A DNA stretch of 64,000 nt from Linnemannia hyalina (Eukaryota > Mortierellomycota > Mortierellomycetes > Mortierellales > Mortierellaceae): the NCBI GenBank assembly GCA_019671135.1, contig JAHRHY010000002.1, forward strand, positions 3,363,501 through 3,427,500, written 5' to 3'. Of this stretch, positions 34,401 through 43,576 are shown in pieces. Below the pieces are notes generated by a model. It searched no databases. It worked only from the letters and a program-made list of their open reading frames with translations, and was not told the DNA's origin. Position 1 is the stretch's first letter; every line of letters begins with the position of its first letter. The position numbers were made by a program, and so were the translations under genes.

Positions 34401-36581
34401 TCTGGAGTGTCCAAGAGACGCAAGCACCTGATCGTCATCACGGTTCCCGAGGCTGAGAGCAGTGCGTCCTATCTCCAATCGCTTCAACAGGCGGCAGCGG
34501 CCCCTCTGGCTCTGAAGAGTGCAGCGCCACATGCGATCTCTGGAGCGACCGCCAAACCCGTCGTCACGGCAAGCTCAGTCGCAGGAACGACTTCGACCAT
34601 GTTCCCAGACAGCGATCACATGGAGTACAGGCAGAGCCGACACCTGACAAACTCCTCATCGTCTCAGGAACTGGGATCTACAACAGAGACTACGCGACCT
34701 GCCTTTTCGCCTGGCACTGCCACGCCCGAGCCTAGCGTCAAACAACAGCAGGAGCAGCAACACCCTCAGCAGCTGTCATCATTGTCAGAACCACCAAAAC
34801 TTGAAGTGGAGACGCGCGTCTTTCAGTTTGGAGTCAAGATTGACCGATTGGAACACAAGGACCTCGACCATCAGGCTCTCAAAGAGGCCAAGGAGAACCC
34901 CAAGTCGTCGCCTGATGAGCAGGAATGGCTGGGTCGAGTCATGGTCGATGGAATGCCTGTTAAGGTTGCTACAAGCTGGAGTAGGCATGAACTCGGGTTC
35001 TTGGACGGCATGATGGAGGATCTTGACGACCCCCAGGACGGACGAGGATCGAGACGGAAGAAATTGTCGTCTCGGCGGAAGAGCTATGGCAGTGCTGAGC
35101 AGGACGAAGGGTCGGATCTTAGAAGTGCAGATTCCATGGATGATGAGCGGTCAAGGCGGGATGCTGAGGATGAGACCCCTGAACAGGAGAGACGTGGCAG
35201 CCGGACAGTATCTCGTCGCAGGAAGCATCACCGTCAGCAACTTGGTCTTTTGGCTGATCCTCATGAGCCGGAGTCTGATTCTGCCTTCAAAAACCACAAT
35301 GAACGCATCTCTGATCCAATTCCGGATGGCGCTCGGCCCACGAGTACGTTGACCGGCTTTTCAGGGTTCCTAATGAGCGTTGGTTTGTTGGGTAGTAGTG
35401 GTTCCAAAGGATCGCAAGGTGGTAGTGTGGACGCGGCACTTGATGAGCCCGATGCAGAGTCCAACGAGAATAGCCGTCGCCAGTCTGCGTTGGAGTATGA
35501 TGACCTGGATGACGATAGAACGATCCGTGCAAGTAAAAGTACGAGCCGTGGCGGTATCAGTGGTATCTTGAATGGAACTGGTAGCAGGGGCAAGGCGAAT
35601 GGGCGTGACCGGAAGCATGACGACCACGACCTTGATCTAGAGAGCCTGCATGGGTCGATTGTCTTTCATGACCGTGAGGATGATACTGACCAAGGAGGGT
35701 ATAGCCACCGATCAGGTGATGAGCTACCCCGCTCGACCCAGTACGTGGAGGATGAGAACCGAGGATCGAGAGCTATGGACAAAGATGTTTCCGACTGGGC
35801 ACACGAATCTGGCACGATGCGCAGACGAAAGGGCAGATCTGCTCAACAGCCACAGAACAAGGACCTATCACTCATTCGACCATCTCTGGATACTGTCCGA
35901 TCACCACGCGATCCTTGTGAACCTATCGAATCTGGAGGCCCCGACTCTGAAGTTGACTCGAGATTAGCTCACCGTAGACGAAACAGTCGGTCCTCGGCAT
36001 CAAAGTACCAAAGATCGAGGATTGTTCATGCCAGCAGCACCTCGGCGACGGCTCGTCGGACAGGATCGACCAATGGAGCAGATCATCCTCGGTTCCGAGG
36101 GTCGCTGCTTTATGCGTACACGTTCAGGAACATGGTCTGGTCTGCGATTGCCTTCTTCCTGATCGGTATGCTGTTGAGGGTCTATGTCATTGGCCCTTCG
36201 TTCCTCAAGACTGCCAACTCGAATATTGACGGAAGGGGCGCCAACTCGGGATCCGCGACGACCACGGCGTATTATTACTACTACCGCGCTGCAGCTCCGA
36301 CTGGCCATAGGCCGACCGGAGGAACGTTCAAGTCTACATCGCCTTTAGGGTCTCACTTGCCTATTGGAGGTGGAGGTAGTGGTCGAAAGGAAGATGGTTA
36401 TGAGGACGATCGGGGTGAAGGCGTTACGAGTGGCGAAATGGACAGTTCTGTCTGGCCACAGGGGATCCGGGAAGTGTTTACGGTTCGTCGTATCCTTGGA
36501 TGGGATTTTGTCTTTCTCGCATATCCCTCACAAGACTTGCAACAGCAGCAGTCATCTTCTTCCAAGTCATCTCCTTCGTAG
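28474..36581 (+). CDS. Giant triple START-like domain protein with C-terminal membrane anchor, ten exons
   Basis: Exons 28474-28493, 28632-28744, 28921-29235, 29428-29521, 29719-31292, 31376-31469, 31555-32822, 32922-33021, 33107-33519 and 33604-36581 join in phase to about 2322 residues. Three START-like modules follow each other. The first (about 115-350) has W-DPMVESS and SPRDALLIETT. The second (about 685-900) is the clearest: KMFDESHMLQHATPSSILSY, VRFKGFWPAS, MPLCVAEIIKYLETYGSPP. The third (about 1105-1420) has DDLYESGEMLESFGAG and ARDLYFVTATAF. START folds bind lipids such as sterols. The last exon is a long disordered Ser/Asp/Arg-rich region, then one hydrophobic segment near residues 2172-2192 (NMVWSAIAFFLIGMLLRVYV), suggesting an ER or contact-site tail anchor. 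The first exon (20 bases, MDLNHD) is the weakest part: a frame from 28487 (MTGNQASSALTQVG) also looks protein-like but stops before the next acceptor. Confidence 0.82.
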
Positions 36582-36679
36582 TCGATGTTACACAAACTCG
36601 CATAGCAATAAGAGCACGACTTGTCCCACTTGTACTATCGTCCATGTACACTTTGAATCCTGAGCAGTGAAACCATGGT

Positions 36680-37536
36680 CTACCTCCGTGCAAATATTGG
36701 TGGCAAATCTTTGAGGATTGGAGGGGGGTTTTTTTTACTTACTTTGTCTGGTGAGGAAGACAGGATCACACCCGCACTGTCATCGTCATCTTTGCTGTGC
36801 TTGACGTCTTGGCTGCCGTGGCCGTCATCACGGAACTCGCTTCCAAAGAGGTCGCGCAGCGCGTCCCTCTCGGCATGCAAGTCCCGGCGCTCCTTTTCGA
36901 CTTGGGCTTGGACCTGAGCAAGGAGGACGGCCCACTCGCACTCCTTGACAGCCTCCTTGGCGACGTACCTGTGGTAGGCTTGAGCGCCGAGTGTGGCCGT
37001 CCTCGTGGTCTTCCCAGTCTCCCCCTGGTCCCCGGTGCGAGTGCCGTGGACCTTGGCGGTGGCAGTGGCGGTGGCGGTGGCGTTGGCGGTGGCCTCGGCC
37101 TCGGCAGTGGCGTCGGTGTTGGCGTTGGCACCGGTGATAGCCTCAGTCCTGGACTTGGTATCAACACGGGACCAACGTACAACCTCCTTGCCCTTGGCAG
37201 CCTTCACGGCCCTCTTCTTCTTCCGCTTCCACGTTCCCAAGCCTTCCCCGTTGTTCTCTGAGGTGCGGTCATGCTTTTCAACAGCGCTGTTGTCAAACAC
37301 CGGGGCCTCATCGAACACCGTATCTGGAAGGGTCTTGGGACAGAAGCCACGACAAAGGAAGTCGTGGCTCACAAGCTCTTGGACAGAGATACGACGCCTA
37401 GCATTGATCTCCAGAGTGCAGCCCAGCAAGTCCTTGGCGTCTTCTGAGGGGGCCACACCGTCGAGGTAGTTGGCTGGGGGATAGACGACGACGAATCTAA
37501 TGTTTCAGGATCGGCAAAGTGGAAAATGGTTACTTC

Positions 37537-37567
<31 letters not shown>

Positions 37568-38888
37568 TTTTAAATCGTTCAGTTTGAAACTTATTGAGCT
37601 TTGTTCTCAGAGTGCGTCGCTTACCCGGCGGTGATGTTGGGTATTTCTCTTGCGAACATCATGTAGAAGATGATGCCGACCGAGAAGATGTCAATCTTGT
37701 CGGTATGCACCATCCCCTCCAGGACCTCCGGCGCCCAATATCCTGGCGTACCAACTGTCCGCGTGCTGAAGATATAGTTGAATAAAAATACAAGTTAGTT
37801 GTCAAAAGTACGTTGAGATTGATCATGCATGCATGCATGCAGCAATTGCTACCATAATGCTCATTTGAATTATCATACCTCCTGACGGACGATTCCTCGG
37901 AGAGCCCAAAATCCGAAATCTTGAGCTGCATGCCCTCAGCGACCAAGACATTCTCTGGCTTGAGGTCGCAGTGGCGGATGCCAGCTTCAAGAATGAACTT
38001 CAAACCAGCCACGAGCTGCTTGCCGTAGAACTTGATCTCGGCGACCGGCAAGGGTGCCCGGTTGATCAAGAGTGCGTAAAAGTCTCGTGGCTGGTAGAGG
38101 GGCATCAAGAGACAGGGACCTCGCTTGTCCTCGACGACACCGTGCAGCTTGGCGACGTTATCGTGTCCTCGCAGCCGACCCATGAGCTGGGCCTCTTTCC
38201 GGATCTGTGCATGATATGTAAACAGGAAGGAGAATATCAACAAGAGTTAGCGATTACATTTTGCAAACAACGTATCCTTACGACATGAAATATTCAACCA
38301 TTTGAAGTTTTATCTTACCTTGTCCATCTTAGCCTTGGGCTTAGGAACCTTGAGGGCCATACGCTCCCCCTTGCTGTCGCTGACTTCGTAAACGGCGCCA
38401 AAGCTTCCTTCGGCAATGGGCCCTCCACGAACGTCGACGTACAGGTGTCCTGTGGCCTCATCGCAAAAGACGAGCCCAGACGGCACCTAGGACACAAGAA
38501 TGAGAGGTGAGTCGATGGATCTCGGTGAATGCTCATGGACACAGGATACATTCAACGAATACTACATTTCACCCCAAGAAGGATATTAATTGAACTGTCA
38601 TTGTACCTTTTCAGGGCTAGGGGCGGGGCGATCATTCACCTCAGAGGTGTCATTCTCGTTGGCGTCAGAGCCGAAATCCTCGGGGCAGTAGACGCTGTTG
38701 CTGTCTATGCAGGCATGAGGCGAGTACGAGCCAAGTGGGTAGTAGGGGTTGACAGGGGGGAGTGAGGAGAGTGGGGAATTGGGGACAGGGAAGGGGGGGT
38801 TGGTGAGAGGAGAGTGGGGGGAGTGGGGAGTGGGGGAGTGGGGGTTGGGGAGAGTGGAATTGTTGTGTTGCTCGTTGTCGCTATTCAT
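36680..38888 (-). CDS. Polo-like protein kinase lacking polo boxes, five exons
   Basis: Exons 38888-38607, 38486-38319, 38204-37879, 37765-37625 and 37496-36680 join in phase to 577 residues. The N-terminus is Pro/Ser-rich. The kinase domain has a glycine loop (GGPIAEGSFGAVYEV), the ATP-binding Lys in MALKVPK, the catalytic loop HCDLKPENV (HCD in place of HRD), KISDFGLSE, and the activation segment TVGTPGYWAPEVLEGM. After the kinase comes GFCPKTLPDTVFDEAPVF, a linker typical of polo kinases (Cdc5/Plo1). No polo-box repeats follow. Instead there is an Ala/Thr stretch from a GTGGCG-type repeat (37040-37135) and a charged coiled coil (AQVQAQVEKERRDLHAERDA). The start chosen is the Met at 38888; the frame stays open to 39092, adding a repeated T-N/D-E-x-S-Q peptide and a hydrophobic stretch, probably leader. 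It converges with the START gene, 98 bases apart. Confidence 0.82.
37040..37135. repeat. GTGGCG-type hexanucleotide repeat inside kinase exon 5
   Basis: Imperfect units of GGTGGC/GTTGGC/GCCTCG encode an Ala/Thr/Asn/Glu run on the minus strand, after the kinase linker. Such a repeat is likely to vary in length between isolates. Confidence 0.7.
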
Positions 38889-38974
38889 CTTGAAGAGGAT
38901 TGAGGAGAATTGAGTATAGAGAAGAAAAGAAAAGAAGAATGAGGAGAGAAGAACGAGGGTTATAAGTGATGTTG

Positions 38975-39085
38975 TCCGTTGTGAGTTCTCGTCCGTTGTA
39001 CTTTTTTGTGAGTACTCGTTCGTTGCTGTTTGTTGTGAGTCCTCGTTCATTGTCGTTTGTTGTGAGTCCTCGTTTGTTGTCTGCA
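38975..39085. repeat. Tandem repeat upstream of the kinase gene
   Basis: Several degenerate copies of a unit like TTGTTGTGAGTCCTCGTTCG follow each other. On the minus strand they stay in frame with the kinase start and would encode repeated NEDSQQT-type peptides. Confidence 0.65.
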
Positions 39086-39353
39086 TTAACAAAACTGTTT
39101 TTTAATACAATAATGTTTTTTTTTCAGTTGAATTGACGCGCAAGGAATTAACTTTGCCATACTGATTCAATCTCTTTCATTCATTATTCATTCAGTCAGT
39201 CAGTCATTCATTCATTTTTTTCCTTCTCTTTCACTTTCCCTTTCCCTTTCTCTTACTAGATTCCTTCATCTTGCTGTACAAACAGACATGACAACCACTG
39301 CAACCACTTGGGTAGCTATCTGAACTAACTCCATGTAGCTTTGCCTGCTACGG

Positions 39354-39455
39354 GCTTTGTGAAGAACGTTGTGAGCTGCTGCTGTTTGCATTTGTGCTTT
39401 GCATGCTTTGTGAAGAACGTTGTGAGCTACTGCTGTTTGCTTTTGTGCTTTGCGT
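39354..39455. repeat. 51-base direct tandem repeat, two copies
   Basis: Copies 39354-39404 and 39405-39455 start GCTTTGTGAAGAACGTTGTG and differ at only a few bases. They are followed by three copies of the nonamer GCTTTGCGT and a partial third unit ending ACAACGTTGTTTGCTGCTGT. Confidence 0.85.
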
Positions 39456-40011
39456 GCTTTGCGTGCTTTGCGTACAACGTTGTTTGCTGCTGTTTTCCTC
39501 TGAGCTCCCATTGTTTTGGAGTTGTTGACTTATTGATTTATTTATGCATTCATTCATTCATTCATTCATGCATTTGTTTGTTTGTCTGTTTGTAATGCTT
39601 CTTTCGTATCCATACTCGTCGCCTTGTTATTGTTTCCTTCCTGTCCTTTTTTTTTTGTTTGTTTGCTTCCTTTTTGTTTTGTTTTACCCTCAGTCGTCAT
39701 ACCCTACACCCCCTTGCAGCGTCTTTTCCTCCGCGCCTCCGCGCCTTCGCATCCTTCTTTCCTTTTGCCCTCCCCCTGGCTGTTAAACCTGTAGGGTCCT
39801 CTCGACATGTGATGGCACACGACCAAAGCCAAGGCAAAAGCAAAAAGCATCAACCATTTTTTTTTCGAAGCCATGACTGTCTCAGAATAGTGGCAAAAAT
39901 CCGTATTGTTAGTTCACTTTCCTTCCGTCACCTTCCCTCGCCCTCACTCCCTCCTTTCCTATGCCAACCCTTACTAATCATGATTTTTTTCCTTTGCTGA
40001 CTCGGACTCAC

Positions 40012-40240
40012 CCGCTCTCTCTCTGCCCCTCTGCCTCTCTGCCTCTCTGCCTCTCTGCCTCTCTGTCTTTCTGTCTCTGCCTCTCACCAGTGTCGCTTCT
40101 TGTCATATTCTTTAGGCTCGCCATACTTCTCTTTCCTTCCTTCTCTCCCTCCTTCTCTTTCTCTCCCTCCTTCTCCTTCTCTCCCTCCTTCTCCTTCTCT
40201 CCTTCCTTCTCCTATCCCTCATTACCCTCGTCTACTCTCA
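40012..40240. repeat. Pyrimidine microsatellite tracts
   Basis: CTCTGC-type units repeat at 40014-40085, and CTTCTCTCCCTC-type units repeat at 40135-40210. Confidence 0.75.
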
Positions 40241-41713
40241 CTTCTCTTCCTTCCTTCTTACTCTCTTTATGTCCTTACGCTCTTCCTTCCACCTTGCTTC
40301 TTCCCTCTCGATCTATCTTTCTCGCCATGGAGGAACCTCATACACAATGGTCGCGAGATCGCCAAGGACAAGACACTCAATACCGACATGGCGATGCCAT
40401 ACAAGAACTTGCTCGCTATCGCTAAGGAAAGTGCAATATCATCGACCACACTGTTTTCCCCATCACCCCATTCATTTTTTTAGACTGAATCCATTATCCT
40501 ATTATCGGCCAAGGGACAAGTAGGGGAAACGAGGGCTGTATTACAATCTTTTTGAGGGAATGCTGGTGAAAGGCCATATACCTTTTGTATATCGGCTACG
40601 GCGGGTCTTATGTACGATTCTTCATCCCCATGAGTGTTAATGCCTGTTTAATAACGGAAGGGCGTAACTTCGTCGTTTGAGACTCATCCGCTGGTTTACG
40701 AATTATTGTGGAGCCTGAAAGGTGCAGGTGCTCATGGGGGTTCACCGACCGTGTGAAACAGTTCGAAAAGCTTGTCATTCTGGGATGCATCAAGAGCGGA
40801 TATGGCTTCTTGTTTCTTTTTTGGGGTTACTTGGTCCTCTGGTGACGAGAAGCAGGTGACGATGCGGTGGGTGAGATGGCGGATGACCACTGGCTGAATC
40901 TGCTTCGTGGTATAGTCTGGCAGCTATGCGTTGGAATGGCATGAAAGAAATAAAGAAAAAGAAACACCCTGGGCGACCTGGATGATCGTGCTACTAACAG
41001 ACATGGCTGCTGGAGGGCATAGGACTTGGATAATGATGCGTTCGTCAGAGGGTTGGTTGTGCTACATGATAATCGGTTCACTTTCACTTTCCACTGACAC
41101 TTTTTTTCCTTCCTTTTCTTCCTGCAATTTGCCTAGGGTCGCTCAAGTGCACATCACAGGAGGGATAATCAGGATCTCGATCGACCAAAGCACAGGTGAG
41201 AATAGGACGACTACAGGATCATGTCTCTAGATATGCTAGAAAGAATAGACACTGCAGACTAAAGCGCGATCTTTTTGATCACGGAAAGAGAGAGTGCCCA
41301 TGTAGCTCCCTTTCCTCCTTTTTACTTTTCCTCGACGAATTCCGCGATGAGGTTCCTGAATCTCCTTCACTCTGTAAAACAGTGCAGCAATCCTCCGTGT
41401 TCATTGTGAATCTACTTTTTAGCTGTCAAGTACTACCCACCACTTCATTGCTCTTTGTTTGCTCCCCACTTCTTGTCTTCATTCTCTGTTTAGCCGATAC
41501 TCCCTCGGTAATGTCCTTTGCTGTGTTTGTCATCACCCATCTCTCTTCTCTTATTCCTCCTTATCCCTCCCGCATCAATTTTTTTTAATTCTTCGCCTTG
41601 CCTTAACTCATTCCTCATTGCGTACGCGAATGGTATGTCCATTTTTCTGTCATCTTGTCCGCCATTCTGACCATTCTTACCATTCCTACCATTCTGGCCA
41701 ATATGAATATTCT

Positions 41714-42120
41714 AAACCCATGGTCTACTTCCGTGCAGGTATTGGTGACAGATCTTTGAGGATTAGGGGTTTTTTATTTACTTTGTCTAAGGAAGAAGAC
41801 AGTACCACATCCGCACCGCCATTATCATCCTCGCTGCAGTTGTCAACTTGGCTGCCACGCCCGTCATCGCGGAACTCGCTTCCAAATACATCGTGCAGCG
41901 CGTCCCTCTCGGCATGCAAGTCCCGGCGCTTCTTTTCGACTTGGGCTTGGACCTGAGCAAGGAAGATGGCCCACTCGCGCTCTCTCACAGTCTCCTTGGC
42001 GACGTATCCGTGATAGGCTTGAGCACCGAACATCGCCGTTCCCGTAGTATTCCGAGTCTCTCCCTGGTCCATGGTGCGAGTGCTGTGGCCCTTGGTGGTG
42101 GCGTTGGCCTTCTTGAAGTT
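41714..42120 (-). pseudogene. Partial duplicate of the polo-like kinase 3' end
   Basis: About 400 bases repeat the end of the kinase gene at 36670-37065. The minus-strand translation matches block by block: GAQAYHGYVAKETVREREWA against GAQAYHRYVAKEAVKECEWA, and AQVQAQVEKKRRDLHAERDA against AQVQAQVEKERRDLHAERDA, then FGSEFRDDGRGSQ. The similarity continues past the stop codon (ACCATGGTCTAC on the plus strand near 36673 and 41719). Kinase domain, start and most of exon 5 are missing. Left of the matched block (minus-strand upstream) the sequence becomes unrelated near 42115. It is a truncated duplicate, not an independent gene. Confidence 0.85.
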
Positions 42121-42889
42121 AGGCCAGACAGGTAGCAACTCTGGGAATCCCACGTTCCTTGAGAGCAGAGGGCGAATGAATTGGTTTTTTGACTGAGGTT
42201 GATAGGGATGCTTGTTGATTGAGTTTTCTTTGCTTAACAATGTTTACCTTTGTATCAAGAGAGTTATGTGCAAGGGGAAGATGGAAAGTGAGAGATCTTG
42301 AGCTTAGCTGAAGCAATGAATGAAGGAATCTGGAATGAAGGAAAGCGACAGAGAAAAGATGTATCACCATAAAAATTCTGAACAGAGGATGAACTGCTTT
42401 TTTAGTGGGCCTGCTAAAAAAAAGCTCCCGCTCTGCCAGAAAATGGTGATGCATGTGATCCATTTAATTGATCAAAGCGGATTCAGGCATTTCAGTACCG
42501 GCGATGATCCATTGTCGATCCATGCAAAAAGGCAAGTGGTGATGAATGAGATTACGGATCAGGAGAATGAATGACAGGAATCTGAGGGCCGGTTGGAACA
42601 TTGGTGAATGAGCATTTCAAGAAAAAAAGGTCGAAATCGTAAAAAGAATGATCATTTGTTTGGAGCACCTCATTTAAGCAGCAGTGAAACGCATTGAGTT
42701 ATCAGATTGGTTTTGACCAACAGTGATCATTGGTGCTTTTGTGAATCAAACGGCGCTATTCAGGAACAAGGAGCCCACTCTTTGCCCAGATCAACCAGTA
42801 ACCTCTCAAGCTGCTCTCTGATTTGTTCTTCTCGAATAAGTGACATGATTTCGCACTTGACGACGCTCTAGGATCTCCTCGGGTCTGCA
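42121..42889. other. Intergenic between duplicated kinase tail and F-box/LRR remnant
   Basis: AT-rich sequence without a recognisable gene. The break between kinase-like and unrelated sequence near 42115 marks the duplication edge. Confidence 0.4.
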
Positions 42890-43530
42890 CCAAGCTACGG
42901 ACTCTCATGATCGCCATCAGAGGATGTGAGTTCCCTGTCGAGCGAGGAGTCGTCTCGCCCTACTTTCTGCGCCTACTGCCGATCACTCTTTCCCAGGTTG
43001 AGTCACACCACTTTTCCCGACTGGAAGACATGTACCGGCAAATTGGCAATTTGGTAAGTCTACAGCATCTGGATCTCATCATGGTACCTCTCAAAGCAAG
43101 CGCTCAAGTATATGATAGAAACCTAAGCAACGGACAGGTAATGTCGTTGCCCGCCATGCTGAGCGTCAGAGACACTTATAACGACCGCCCATGATTCCTT
43201 CGTAATTTTCTGAGTTAAAGAAGCTAGAAACCTTCGGGGTTCGTACAGCGTAAAGACATATGAGTCCGAGAAGATGACAGAGTGACCAAAGGTGGTTAAG
43301 ATGACCCAAAATTGGCCATTGCTCTGTTACTTTGAATTCTTGTTTGAGGAGGATGTGATCTCTCAGCAGTTTGAATGGCTTCGGGGGGAAACGAAAGAAT
43401 GGTCGGCCTTTGCTGAATATTGTAGCAGGATACGATCCTTCAATAGAGAGGGATTCAGAAGGAGACGATGGAATTCTGAGAATCAAACAGAAAATAATAA
43501 CTGTCCTTTATCCCTTCGTCCGTCATTAGT
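42890..43530 (+). pseudogene. Leucine-rich (F-box/LRR-type) protein remnant
   Basis: The plus strand reads LEDMYRQIGNLVSLQHLDLI followed by MVPLKASAQVYDRNL, then after stops and a frame change RNLRGSYSVKTYESEKMTE and further on LFEEDVISQQFEWLRGETKE. These pieces follow the order of leucine-rich-repeat proteins of the F-box type that are expanded in Mortierella-like fungi. Stop codons interrupt the frame near 43193 and 43214 and after MTE near 43283. No start, F-box or intact repeat array is present, so this is a decayed fragment. Confidence 0.6.
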
Positions 43531-43576
43531 CATTGACAGACTAGGATAAATAAACTATAGTTTCAATCTATAGAGG

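Larger units (their letters stand above)
38889..41713. other. Repeat-rich intergenic region
   Basis: The region holds the kinase promoter with tandem repeats, a 51-base tandem repeat (39354-39455), CT-rich microsatellites (40012-40240), a promoter-like block at 39690-39790 resembling one at 55375-55470, and an open stretch near 40330-40430 (NGREIAKDKTLNTDMAMPYK) that may be decayed gene sequence. No intact gene is supported. Confidence 0.45.

Noticed and set aside
38889..39092. N-terminal extension of the polo-like kinase
   Set aside because: In frame, but built from a DNA tandem repeat followed by purine-rich leader; kept as an alternative start only.
40326..40430. Kinase-like peptide NGREIAKDKTLNTDMAMPYK
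   Set aside because: Looks protein-like but too short and without catalytic motifs to assign.
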